A program made the translations under genes and the position numbers. The notes under the pieces were generated by a model that saw nothing but the letters and a program-made list of their open reading frames with translations, was not told the origin of the DNA and did no database searches. A DNA stretch of 64,000 bases from positions 186,378 through 250,377 of the forward strand of contig NZ_JADYWF010000001.1 of assembly GCF_015864945.1 (NCBI RefSeq), in the 5' to 3' direction. Below are positions 53,622-61,397 of the stretch, one piece after another; the first letter of the stretch is position 1; each line of letters begins with the position of its first letter. Source of the DNA: Salinibacterium sp. NG253. Lineage in GTDB: Bacteria > Actinomycetota > Actinomycetes > Actinomycetales > Microbacteriaceae.

Positions 53622-54251
53622 GTGTTCATTTATCTTGTGCGACATGGAGAGACTGACTGGAATCTCGAACGTCGCATTCAGGGCAGTACTGACATTCCCC
53701 TCAACGAGACCGGGCGCGCGCAGGCACGCACCACGGGAGAACTCTTAGCCCGCCGGCAGTGGAACGGAATCTTTGCCAGCCCTCTTTCCCGGGCGATGGA
53801 AACCGCAGAAATTATCGCGGGCATTGTCGGGCTTGCCGCCCCTGAACCTGTAGCGGCGATTGTTGAACGAAACTATGGCGTCGCCGAAGGCTGCACCGAT
53901 AGCGAAATTGATGCGCTGTATCCGGCTGACGTTGACGTTCCCGGCCGGGAACCGCGCGAGGCTGTCGCACAGCGTGTCGTTCCTGCCCTCGTGAGCCTTG
54001 CCGAGCAGCATCACGGTGAGTCGATCATTGTGGTGGCCCACGGTGGTGTCATTGCGACGGTGCTTGCGACAGTCGCTCCGGGGCATCCGCACGGACGAAT
54101 CGCCAACGGCTCCGTGCATAGCTTCCGTCATGACGAAGGCACGCTGACGCTCATCGATTTCGATGACCCCATCGAAGAAGAATCAGAACGCCACGGCGGC
54201 GACGACTTCGATGAGCAAAACGCGTTAGCCCGACGCGAGAGCGGCGCGTAG
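53622..54251 (+). CDS. Histidine phosphatase-family protein
   Basis: A 209-residue phosphoglycerate-mutase-like phosphatase: IYLVRHGETDWNLERRIQG holds the catalytic RHG and Arg, SPLSRAMETAEI the second Arg, ERNYGVAEG the Glu, and VAHGGVI the second His. The C-terminal 35 residues are acidic. The substrate is unknown. The GTG at 53622 has GGAG upstream; the frame before it is short and unconserved. Confidence 0.9.
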   Translation: MFIYLVRHGETDWNLERRIQGSTDIPLNETGRAQARTTGELLARRQWNGIFASPLSRAMETAEIIAGIVGLAAPEPVAAIVERNYGVAEGCTDSEIDALYPADVDVPGREPREAVAQRVVPALVSLAEQHHGESIIVVAHGGVIATVLATVAPGHPHGRIANGSVHSFRHDEGTLTLIDFDDPIEEESERHGGDDFDEQNALARRESGA

Positions 54252-54258
54252 GTCGCCG

Positions 54259-55344
54259 CTAGCGATTCTTCTTCGCTTCGCGGGCCGCAACGGCATCCTG
54301 AAGCACTTGGTAGAGCGTCGCGGCACCCTTCTCCCACGTGAACTCTGCTGACCGCGTGCGAGCGGCAGTCGAGCGCGCCTGCCATGTTGCGGGGTCCTCG
54401 AGCGCGTGTACTTCGCGAACCAGCTCGGCAGGCTTGTCTGGGTTGAAGAATCCGCCAGCGGGGCCGGAGATCTCACGGAAGATCGCAGTATCGCTGACGA
54501 GCACGGGCGTGCCAAGCACCATCGCCTCAACCTGAGGTAGGCCGAAGCCTTCATCACGGGATGCGGTTACGAGAGCGGTTGCCCGCGACAAAGTCTCCGA
54601 ATAGACCTCGTCGCTTGCTCCGTTGTGGAAGATGAGGCTCGACTCTGGTGCGAGTGCCGTCAGCTCCGCCTTCGACCTCTCGTCGACTCGGCTCATGAGA
54701 TGAAGGGTGTAGCCGGGCAAATCGTGGAGCGCCCGAGCAATGAGCCCCACATTCTTGTACGGCATGTAGGAGCCCATGTAGACGAGCTCCCGTGTCGTTG
54801 GTGCCGCCCGGGGCACGTAATCGGCTGGGCTATCGGTTCCCAGCGTGACGACGGCAATGGGATTGCGCGTGAGGTTGTGCTCCACCATCTGATCACGCGT
54901 CGTCTGGGAATCGGAGACGTGGGCATCTGCCCTGTTCAGAAGTGCCCGTTGGAACGCCCAGGTCAGATGATACGCACGCCACATCACACGCACTGCCCAC
55001 GGCAGGTTGTGAGGCGGAGTGGGGTGCTTGTAGTAGATGAGATCGTGCACTGTCGTGACGAGAGCGTACTTGCGACCGAACGGGCCCATTGTTTGCATGG
55101 GAGTGAACACGACATCCGGCTTGAGCTTGTTGACCTGAAGAGCAACTAAGGGCTCCAGGATGCCGGTGGGTGACGACGCCATTTCCCAGGGCAGGTCTGG
55201 CAAAAGCTCGAGCTGGCGCTTATCGGAAACCAGCATGGTCACGGGGTGTAGTTTGCTTAGCTCCTCGACGAGGCGAGAACCATAGCGACTGATTCCATCG
55301 TGGCGGCCGATGCGCGTATAGCGACAATCGAAAACGATCTTCAT
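54259..55344 (-). CDS. Glycosyltransferase family 4-type
   Basis: A 361-residue GT-B glycosyltransferase: FDCRYTRIGRHDGISRYGSRLVEEL at the start, TVHDLIYYKHP, HVSDSQTTRDQMVEHN in the N-domain, VYMGSYMPYKNVGLIARAL opening the C-domain, and the donor-site motif SRDEGFGLPQVEAMVLGTPVLVSD. It likely adds sugar to a lipid or polysaccharide acceptor. It overlaps the alpha/beta hydrolase gene by four bases and follows it in one transcript. Confidence 0.9.
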   Translation of the reverse strand: MKIVFDCRYTRIGRHDGISRYGSRLVEELSKLHPVTMLVSDKRQLELLPDLPWEMASSPTGILEPLVALQVNKLKPDVVFTPMQTMGPFGRKYALVTTVHDLIYYKHPTPPHNLPWAVRVMWRAYHLTWAFQRALLNRADAHVSDSQTTRDQMVEHNLTRNPIAVVTLGTDSPADYVPRAAPTTRELVYMGSYMPYKNVGLIARALHDLPGYTLHLMSRVDERSKAELTALAPESSLIFHNGASDEVYSETLSRATALVTASRDEGFGLPQVEAMVLGTPVLVSDTAIFREISGPAGGFFNPDKPAELVREVHALEDPATWQARSTAARTRSAEFTWEKGAATLYQVLQDAVAAREAKKNR

Positions 55345-56291
55345 GAGAGGGGCTCCGCAACTGTTCCCGCGTTCAGGAACCTAACAATCAGTTCGGCAGC
55401 TTCGCGCGGCCGTTCATAGTGGATGAGATGGCCAACGTCGTCGAAAATTTCGAGCTGTGAGTCGGCGAAGAGGGTGTGCAGTCGCTCCTGTGCTGGAACC
55501 GGGCTGATGGGGTCATTGCGAGCCCCGATCAAGAGCGTGGGAATGGTTATCTGCGGCGCGAACATGCTGACATCCGACCCGATCGATGCCTCGAAGGCTT
55601 CAAGCAGGCTGTCGCGATTGGCATAACTACTGAAGTGCGCATGGTGCTGTTGGTGAACCCAGCGCCGAAGTTCGGGGTCGTGAGTCTTCACCATGGCAAG
55701 ACTCATCACCCGCACGACGAGCCAGTTGCTGAGCATCGGCGCACCGATCGCATGCGGCAGAGCCCGGGCGAGTTGATAAAACCAGAGTGTGATCGTGCTG
55801 AGCACGCCATTCGGGCCCGAGAGCGCCGGCGCCGCGATGGGATTGACGAGAATGAGCCGCGGCGTGACAAGGCCACGGGCAAGGGCGGCAGAGACGACAA
55901 TCGATCCGAAGGAATGCCCGAGAATAATTGCGCGCCCGTCGAGGCCGAGTGCTTCGACGAAGCTCTGAAGCCAGAGCGCATACCCCTCGATGTCGTGTGC
56001 CCGACCGCTGAGCGGCTCGGAGGCGCCAAAACCCGGAATGTCGGGACTGATGATGCGGATGCCACGAAGGTGAGCGCAGACGGCCTCGAGGCCGTGATGG
56101 TCGCCCCGAAAGCCATGCACGAGAACCAGAACGGTCTCGGCGTCATCGGGGCCGTATTCCCAATAGTGGGTTGCAGCGCCGAGTACATCGACAACGGAGT
56201 GCCTCGCCGGGGTGGCGTCGAGCAGTGCTCCATAGGGCGATGCGGGTCTCATTCGAACAATCTTATGCAGTGCGCCGCTCGTTGCTGACAT
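55341..56291 (-). CDS. Alpha/beta hydrolase
   Basis: A 316-residue alpha/beta hydrolase: oxyanion HGFRG, nucleophile elbow GHSFGS (Ser), an acid in GARNDPISPV and His in DVGHLIHYERP, with a helical cap between. The substrate is unknown. It starts an operon with the glycosyltransferase, so processing of a glycosylated lipid is possible but not shown. Confidence 0.88.
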   Translation of the reverse strand: MSATSGALHKIVRMRPASPYGALLDATPARHSVVDVLGAATHYWEYGPDDAETVLVLVHGFRGDHHGLEAVCAHLRGIRIISPDIPGFGASEPLSGRAHDIEGYALWLQSFVEALGLDGRAIILGHSFGSIVVSAALARGLVTPRLILVNPIAAPALSGPNGVLSTITLWFYQLARALPHAIGAPMLSNWLVVRVMSLAMVKTHDPELRRWVHQQHHAHFSSYANRDSLLEAFEASIGSDVSMFAPQITIPTLLIGARNDPISPVPAQERLHTLFADSQLEIFDDVGHLIHYERPREAAELIVRFLNAGTVAEPLS

Positions 56292-56352
56292 CCTGGTTTC
56301 AAATGGGTTGCCGCTCCAGTTCGACGCCGTAACTCCGCGAGCCGAGTTCCCG

Positions 56353-56375
56353 GTGTCAGTGTCTCGCCCTACGCT
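56353..56375 (+). promoter_or_regulatory. PafBC-type (RecA-NDp) promoter of the DnaQ-like exonuclease gene
   Basis: GTGTCAGTG (56353-56361), an 8-base spacer and TACGCT (56370-56375) match TTGTCRGTG, N8, TANNNT with one mismatch at the first base. The -10 ends six bases before the ATG at 56382, so the transcript would begin at the start codon. Confidence 0.75.
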
Positions 56376-56381
56376 GAGTTC

Positions 56382-57080
56382 ATGAGCAATTCCGGCACCC
56401 TAGCCACCTTCGATCTTGAAACCACCGGCGTCGACGTAGAGACCAGTCGCATCGTTTCCGCCTGTATCGCCCTCATCGACGGGTCGGGAGCGGTGACTTC
56501 TCGGTGGGATTGGCTTGCAGACCCCGGGGTTGAGATTCCGGATGGCGCTGCCGCGATTCACGGAATTACTACCGAGCGTGCACGGGCTGAGGGGCGCGAC
56601 GCGGCCCTTGTCGTGGCAGAAATTGTCAACACGCTCAGAGACACCTGTGCCCGTGGTATCCCCCTCGTTGTTTACAATGCTCCCTACGATCTCTCGCTGC
56701 TCGACCGTGAGTGCCGCCGGCACTCGGTCGATGGTCTCGCAGAGCCCTACATCGTCATCGACCCCCTCGTTATCGATAAAGGCGTTGATCGTTACCGCCG
56801 CGGCAAGCGCACCCTCGAAGCGACTTCGGCGCTGTACGGTGTCGCTTTGGACGATGCCCATGATGCTGGTGCCGACGCGATCGCCGCTGCCCGAGTCGCG
56901 CAAGCGCTCCTGCTGAAGTACACGGAGCAGCTCAGCATTCCCTTCGGCGAATTGCACGCGATGCAACAGCGCTGGTACGCCGAGCAGTCGGCAAGCTTTC
57001 AGGAGTTCATCCGCAGGTCTAAGGGCGACGAGAGCTTCGTGGCGAACTTGGAGTGGCCAGTACGCTCGTTCCCGCAGTAG
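56382..57080 (+). CDS. DnaQ-like 3'-5' exonuclease
   Basis: A 232-residue DEDD exonuclease: Exo I FDLETTGVD (Asp-x-Glu near residues 11-13), Exo II VVYNAPYDLSLLDREC (Asp), Exo III HDAGADAIAAARV (His-x(4)-Asp). This type is a stand-alone epsilon-like proofreading/repair nuclease of actinobacteria. It carries a RecA-NDp type promoter, which places it in the PafBC damage response. A hairpin terminator follows the stop. Confidence 0.92.
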   Translation: MSNSGTLATFDLETTGVDVETSRIVSACIALIDGSGAVTSRWDWLADPGVEIPDGAAAIHGITTERARAEGRDAALVVAEIVNTLRDTCARGIPLVVYNAPYDLSLLDRECRRHSVDGLAEPYIVIDPLVIDKGVDRYRRGKRTLEATSALYGVALDDAHDAGADAIAAARVAQALLLKYTEQLSIPFGELHAMQQRWYAEQSASFQEFIRRSKGDESFVANLEWPVRSFPQ

Positions 57081-57102
57081 CGCTCCCCCAGCCTCGATCA
57101 GC

Positions 57103-57136
57103 AATGCGCGACGTTCCACGGAACGTCGCGCATTTT
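57103..57136 (+). terminator. Terminator after the exonuclease gene
   Basis: Arms AATGCGCGACGTTCC and GGAACGTCGCGCATT are perfectly complementary around a very short loop and are followed by TTTTC. The rest of the spacer to 57269 has short CCGTTG and CGGTG repeats and no gene. Confidence 0.85.
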
Positions 57137-57269
57137 CTGTTGTTGCCGTTGCCGTTGCCGGTGCACAGTGATGGTGACGTTGCACGGTGACGGTGCGCGA
57201 ATGCGATCGTGCCGTTAACGACTGAAGGCGGCCGGATAACCGGTCGCCTTCAGGAAAAACTGGGTGTTA

Positions 57270-57521
57270 CTAGTTGCCGAAGCCCTTGTAACGGTTCTTG
57301 AACTTCTCAACGCGTCCTGCGGAGTCCATGATGCGCTGCTTACCCGTGTAGAACGGGTGCGACTCGGAGGAGATTTCGACGTCGATGACCGGGTAGGTGT
57401 TTCCGTCTTCCCACTCGATCGTCTTCTCGCTCGTCACAGTTGAACGAGTGAGGAACGTGGAGCCAGACGCGAGGTCGCGAAAGACGATGGGCATGTATGT
57501 GGGGTGGGTCTCGGACTTCAT
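57270..57521 (-). CDS. rpmE2: 50S ribosomal protein L31 type B
   Basis: An 83-residue L31 of the zinc-free kind: [60 protein letters not shown]. The four cysteines of zinc-binding L31 are absent. Type B copies often replace type A during zinc shortage under Zur control, but I see no clear AT-rich Zur palindrome upstream. AGGGAA precedes the ATG. Confidence 0.96.
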   Translation of the reverse strand: MKSETHPTYMPIVFRDLASGSTFLTRSTVTSEKTIEWEDGNTYPVIDVEISSESHPFYTGKQRIMDSAGRVEKFKNRYKGFGN

Positions 57522-57596
57522 TGGATTTCCCTGGGTTCTTGAATAAATAAAAGACGTAGGCGGTCACGCGGACCGACACACAAGCCTATCAGAGGA

Positions 57597-58379
57597 TTAG
57601 GCAGCACGCGCGGTGTAGCGGCCGGAGTCTTTTGTGATGATGAGTTCGAGACCGAAAGCGGCACTCAAGTTCTCTGACGTAACAACGTCATCGATCTTAC
57701 CCGCGCTGTGCACGGAACCCTTGGACAAAACCAGCGCGTGGGTGAATCCTCGCGGAATCTCTTCCACGTGGTGTGTCACCATTACGATTGCTGGCGCGGT
57801 ATCTGCCTGAGCGTATCCGCTCAGCAGTTGAACCAGTTCTTCCCGTGAGCCGAGGTCGAGGCTCGCTGCAGGCTCGTCGAGCAAGAGCAGTTCTGGGTCG
57901 GTCATCACGGAGCGCGCAATCTGCACGCGCTTTTGTTCGCCATCGCTGAGATCACCGAAGCGACGTTCTTCTAAGTGCGAGAGACTCCACTCGGCGAGGA
58001 CACGACGTGCACGGCGCACATCGACATTCTCATACTCTTCATTCCAGCGACCCGTTACGGAATACGCAGCGGTCAAGACAACGTCAAGAACACTCTCGTT
58101 GCCGGGGACCCGGCGGGCAAGAGCGGTTGAGGCAAAACCAATGCGCGGGCGCACGTCGAAAACGTCGGACGCGCCAAGAGTGCTGTCGAGCACGGTGACT
58201 TCGCCCGAGCTCGGATGAATCTGAGCCGCGGCCAGCTGCAACAGCGTGGTCTTGCCTGCCCCATTGGGGCCGAGAATCACCCACCGATCGGAAGCTTCCA
58301 CACTCCAAGAAACAGAGTCGAGGATCGTATTGCCACTACGAGTGACGGTGACGTCGGAGAAGGTGAGAACGCTAGCCAT
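57597..58379 (-). CDS. ABC transporter-type ATPase
   Basis: A 260-residue ATPase with Walker A GPNGAGKTTLL, signature DLSDGEQKRVQIARSVM, Walker B LLLLDEPAASLD and switch His in VTHHVEEIP. No permease gene adjoins it, and the form (iron-siderophore/ModF-like) may act alone or with a distant partner. TAGGAT lies about nine bases before the ATG and no ribosome-binding site is evident. Confidence 0.87.
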   Translation of the reverse strand: MASVLTFSDVTVTRSGNTILDSVSWSVEASDRWVILGPNGAGKTTLLQLAAAQIHPSSGEVTVLDSTLGASDVFDVRPRIGFASTALARRVPGNESVLDVVLTAAYSVTGRWNEEYENVDVRRARRVLAEWSLSHLEERRFGDLSDGEQKRVQIARSVMTDPELLLLDEPAASLDLGSREELVQLLSGYAQADTAPAIVMVTHHVEEIPRGFTHALVLSKGSVHSAGKIDDVVTSENLSAAFGLELIITKDSGRYTARAA

Positions 58380-58509
58380 GATGTCATCATCCTATTGCCT
58401 TGCTGGCTCCCGTGGGCGAGGCAACGAGGGCGATCCCGATAGTCTGACGAGTGAAGTCGTGCGGTTCTCGAGACCGACGACGTGAACCGTCGATTGAAGG
58501 GTCATCGCC

Positions 58510-59148
58510 TTGGCACAATTTCTCGTAGTTTTTGACGTCGACTCCACGTTGATTGAGAACGAGGTAATCGAATTACTCGCTGCGCGTGCAGGCTCCGAGC
58601 CAGAGGTGACAGAGATCACGACGCGTGCGATGAATGGGGAACTCGACTTCGAAGAGAGCCTTCGGGCGCGAGTAGCAACCCTGGCTGGGCTGCCCGAGGC
58701 AGTGATTGCCGAGTGTGCTCGCGACATCCGCGTCACGAACGGCGCTGAGGAGCTCATCGCTGGTGTTAAAGCAGCCGGCGGGCACGTGGCAGCAGTTTCT
58801 GGCGGTTTCCATGAGCTTCTTGATCCTCTTGCCGTGCGTCTCGGTCTGGACTACGCCCGAGCTAACCGTCTCGAAGTGAAGAACGGTGTGGTCACGGGAG
58901 CCGTCCTCGGCCCGGTGATCGACGCTCAAGCCAAAGCAGACTCATTGCGGGAGTGGGCGGCCGCCTCCGACACTCCCCTGTCTCGCACCATTGCGGTTGG
59001 TGACGGCGCCAACGATCTATTGATGATGGATGCAGCAGCACTGTCGGTCGGCATTACAGCCAAGCCGATTGTGCGCGCCAATGCTGACGTACACATCGAC
59101 AGCCGTGACCTCAGCGCGGTGCTTGCGGTAATGGGGCTTCGGGGCTAA
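58510..59148 (+). CDS. serB: Phosphoserine phosphatase
   Basis: A 212-residue HAD phosphatase: VVFDVDSTLIENEVIELLAARAG (nucleophile Asp and SerB-type signature), AVSGGFHELLDPLA (motif II Ser), and VGDGANDLLMMDAA (motif IV). It makes L-serine from phosphoserine. It has no N-terminal ACT domain, unlike mycobacterial SerB2. TTG start with AAGGG eight bases upstream. Confidence 0.92.
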   Translation: MAQFLVVFDVDSTLIENEVIELLAARAGSEPEVTEITTRAMNGELDFEESLRARVATLAGLPEAVIAECARDIRVTNGAEELIAGVKAAGGHVAAVSGGFHELLDPLAVRLGLDYARANRLEVKNGVVTGAVLGPVIDAQAKADSLREWAAASDTPLSRTIAVGDGANDLLMMDAAALSVGITAKPIVRANADVHIDSRDLSAVLAVMGLRG

Positions 59149-59167
59149 ACGCCCAAACAAGAGCTGG

Positions 59168-59890
59168 CTAGTGGCCCATTCCTAGTCCACCATCGACGGG
59201 GATGACCGCGCCTGAGATGTAGCCGGCATCGTCGCTCGCAAGCCACGCGATCGCTTTCGCGACCTCGGCCGGGTGGGCAAAACGGTTGGCAGGAATCTGC
59301 TTGAGATACGCGTCCTGTTGCTCGACTGGCAGCGCTGCGGTCATATCGGTTTCGATGAACCCTGGAGCTACAACGTTGGCGGTGATTCCGCGGCTGCCGA
59401 GCTCACGGGTGAGAGAGCGGGCGAGTCCAATGAGTCCGCTCTTGGAAGCGGAATAGTTGACCTGGCCAGCCGAACCGAGAAGGCCAACAACACTCGAAAC
59501 GAGAATGACACGGCCGAAACGGGCCTTCATCATGCCTTTGGAAGCGCGCTTCACGACGCGGAAGGCTCCGGAGAGATTGGTGTCGATGACATCGGTGAAG
59601 TCGTCATCACTCATACGCATGAGGAGCATGTCCCGGGTGATTCCCGCGTTCGCTACAACGATTTCGACGGGACCGAGTTTGGACTCTACCTCGCTGAACG
59701 CAGCGTCGATACTTGCGGGATCGGTGACGTCCGCGGTTACCGTGAGGGTTCCTTCTGGGCCCGTGCCCGAGCGGGCGGTAACGGCGACTCGGTAGCCCTG
59801 AGCCACAAACTCTTCGGCAATTGCCCGGCCAATGCCGCGATTGCCGCCGGTGACAAGAACGATTCGTGATTCAGTTGCTGTGCTGCTCAT
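59168..59890 (-). CDS. fabG: 3-oxoacyl-[acyl-carrier-protein] reductase-like SDR
   Basis: A 240-residue short-chain dehydrogenase: LVTGGNRGIGRAIAEEF (NADPH site), VANAGITRDMLLMRM, SSVVGLLGSAGQVNYSASKSG (Ser-Tyr-Lys triad), and GFIETDMTAALPVEQ. It is of the FabG type that reduces beta-ketoacyl-ACP. The ATG at 59890 has TATGCT seven bases upstream and may be leaderless. It converges with serB. Confidence 0.9.
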   Translation of the reverse strand: MSSTATESRIVLVTGGNRGIGRAIAEEFVAQGYRVAVTARSGTGPEGTLTVTADVTDPASIDAAFSEVESKLGPVEIVVANAGITRDMLLMRMSDDDFTDVIDTNLSGAFRVVKRASKGMMKARFGRVILVSSVVGLLGSAGQVNYSASKSGLIGLARSLTRELGSRGITANVVAPGFIETDMTAALPVEQQDAYLKQIPANRFAHPAEVAKAIAWLASDDAGYISGAVIPVDGGLGMGH

Positions 59891-59961
59891 GGTTCCCAGC
59901 ATATAGTCGCCAGCACGGGCGTAGGCTTAGGTGTAGTCACCTCGGCAACCTAAGAAAGCCC

Positions 59962-60261
59962 ATGAACACTCCTGAGTCGATCACGTCGCTCCCTGAGCGG
60001 CCCGATGCTGAACGCCGTCGCCGCGTCATCAACTACTCCATAGCTATGGGGATACGAATTGTGTGCGTGTTGCTGTGCGTCTTCGTGCGGGGGTGGTGGC
60101 TTGTGTTGCCCGTGCTTGGCGCCGTCGTGTTGCCCTACGTTGCCGTCGTGCTGGCCAACGTCAGCACTCAGCGCGCTGGCGTTGTGTCCACGCCTGGCCA
60201 ATTCGCATTGAAATCGGGTGACTCCTTCGCTTCACGCGGAACGGACGAGGCGGCTCGGTGA
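59962..60261 (+). CDS. DUF3099 membrane protein
   Basis: A 99-residue protein with the DUF3099 signature ESITSLPERPDAERRRRVINYSIAMGIRIVCVLLCVFVRGWWL and two membrane helices (about 28-48 and 51-71). Its function is unknown; it is conserved among actinobacteria, often near SURF1. AAGAAAG precedes the ATG. The stop overlaps the next start (GTGA). Confidence 0.88.
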   Translation: MNTPESITSLPERPDAERRRRVINYSIAMGIRIVCVLLCVFVRGWWLVLPVLGAVVLPYVAVVLANVSTQRAGVVSTPGQFALKSGDSFASRGTDEAAR

Positions 60262-60500
60262 TCGGTGAGAGTGGCCCGAGCACACAACGGTGCTCGCGCG
60301 CAGGGTGCACAGCGCCCGCGCAGTGGAACGTCAACTGGCGAAACCCGCGTATTCACGGGCTTGAGCGGGTGAAGGTGTGGTTGGCCTGCGCTGACCACGT
60401 GGACTACTTGCGCGAATACTTGACGACCCGCAACTTCCCTGTCGTGGTTAGCGACCTCTCGGATGACGTTTCAGTGGTTCCTGATGGGAGCGGCGCGTGA
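60258..60500 (+). CDS. Small conserved Cys/His protein
   Basis: An 80-residue protein: CSRAGCTAPAQWNVNWRNPRIHG, then VWLACADHVDYLREYL. Three Cys and one or two His (CxxxxC, later CADH) form a likely zinc-binding site. It overlaps the DUF3099 gene by four bases and SURF1 by four bases, so all three are translated together. The name and role are not established; the context suggests help in cytochrome oxidase assembly. Confidence 0.75.
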   Translation: MIGESGPSTQRCSRAGCTAPAQWNVNWRNPRIHGLERVKVWLACADHVDYLREYLTTRNFPVVVSDLSDDVSVVPDGSGA

Positions 60501-61333
60501 ACCGGTGGCGTTTCGCATTTTCTCGTCGGTGGTTTGGGTATTTGGCCTTGGTCATCGCCTTCGCAATTGGCTGCGTTTTTCTCTCGCATTGGCAGTTTGA
60601 CCGGCGCGCGGAAGCGGCCGCGGAGGTCGCTCGCGTTAGCGACAACTGGGATGCAGCCCCCCAAGACCTCGAGAGTGTGATGCCCGAGCTCGACGAGTTC
60701 GATGTCGACAACAAGTGGAAGTCTGTGGCCGTTACCGGGGAGTACCTGACTGCTGAGCAACTCCTTGTGCGCGGGCGGCCGTACGGTGGTCAGCCAGGCT
60801 TCGAAGTGCTTGTACCTTTCAAGCTCGACAGCGGCGAGATTGTTGCTGTTGACCGTGGATGGGTTCCCTCGGGAAACAGCCAAGATGAACCCGATTTTGT
60901 GCCCGCTGCTCCCACGGGGCAGGTGGAGCTCGTTCTACGACTCAAGCCGAGTGAACCAACGGTCTACAACCGCTCAGCACCCGAGGGACAGATCGCAACC
61001 ATTCACTTGCCGACCGTCGCGGAACTTGTGGGCGAACCAACCTACGTTGGCGCGTATGGCCTGTTGGCGTCTGAGTCCCCCGCGGTCGCCGATATGCCGC
61101 TGGCATACCCGAAACCGCTACTCGATGAAGGCGCCCATCTCTCCTACGCCTTCCAGTGGGTCGCTTTTGGCGTGCTTGCTTTCATCGGGCTCGCCTGGGC
61201 TGTGCGTCAGGAGTATCGTCTCGTCAACGAGGAGGATCCCGCTGAACGGGAGCGCGCTAAGAAGCGTCGCGACAAGGCAGTGAAACGCGGTCCTACTGAC
61301 GCAGAAATCGAAGACGCAATCCTCGATTCCTAA
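60497..61333 (+). CDS. SURF1-family cytochrome oxidase assembly protein
   Basis: A 278-residue SURF1 protein: N-terminal membrane helix (WFGYLALVIAFAIGCVFLSHWQFDRR), the periplasmic core (VTGEYLTAEQLLVRGRPYGGQPGFEVLVPFKL, VDRGWVPSG), and a second helix (LSYAFQWVAFGVLAFIGLAWAV). Such proteins help insert heme into aa3-type cytochrome oxidase. The Lys/Arg-rich tail is cytoplasmic. GTG start overlaps the preceding stop. Confidence 0.9.
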   Translation: MNRWRFAFSRRWFGYLALVIAFAIGCVFLSHWQFDRRAEAAAEVARVSDNWDAAPQDLESVMPELDEFDVDNKWKSVAVTGEYLTAEQLLVRGRPYGGQPGFEVLVPFKLDSGEIVAVDRGWVPSGNSQDEPDFVPAAPTGQVELVLRLKPSEPTVYNRSAPEGQIATIHLPTVAELVGEPTYVGAYGLLASESPAVADMPLAYPKPLLDEGAHLSYAFQWVAFGVLAFIGLAWAVRQEYRLVNEEDPAERERAKKRRDKAVKRGPTDAEIEDAILDS

Positions 61334-61397
61334 CCAGCGCCCAACGCTTCCGCTCGCGACGTAAGCGGGATGCGGCGTCGTCGCCACGCTCCCCTAG

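Noticed and set aside
57140-57195. CCGTTG and CGGTG repeats as a CRISPR-like or regulatory array
   Set aside because: The units are only 6-9 bases long and irregular; they look like simple low-complexity sequence after a terminator.
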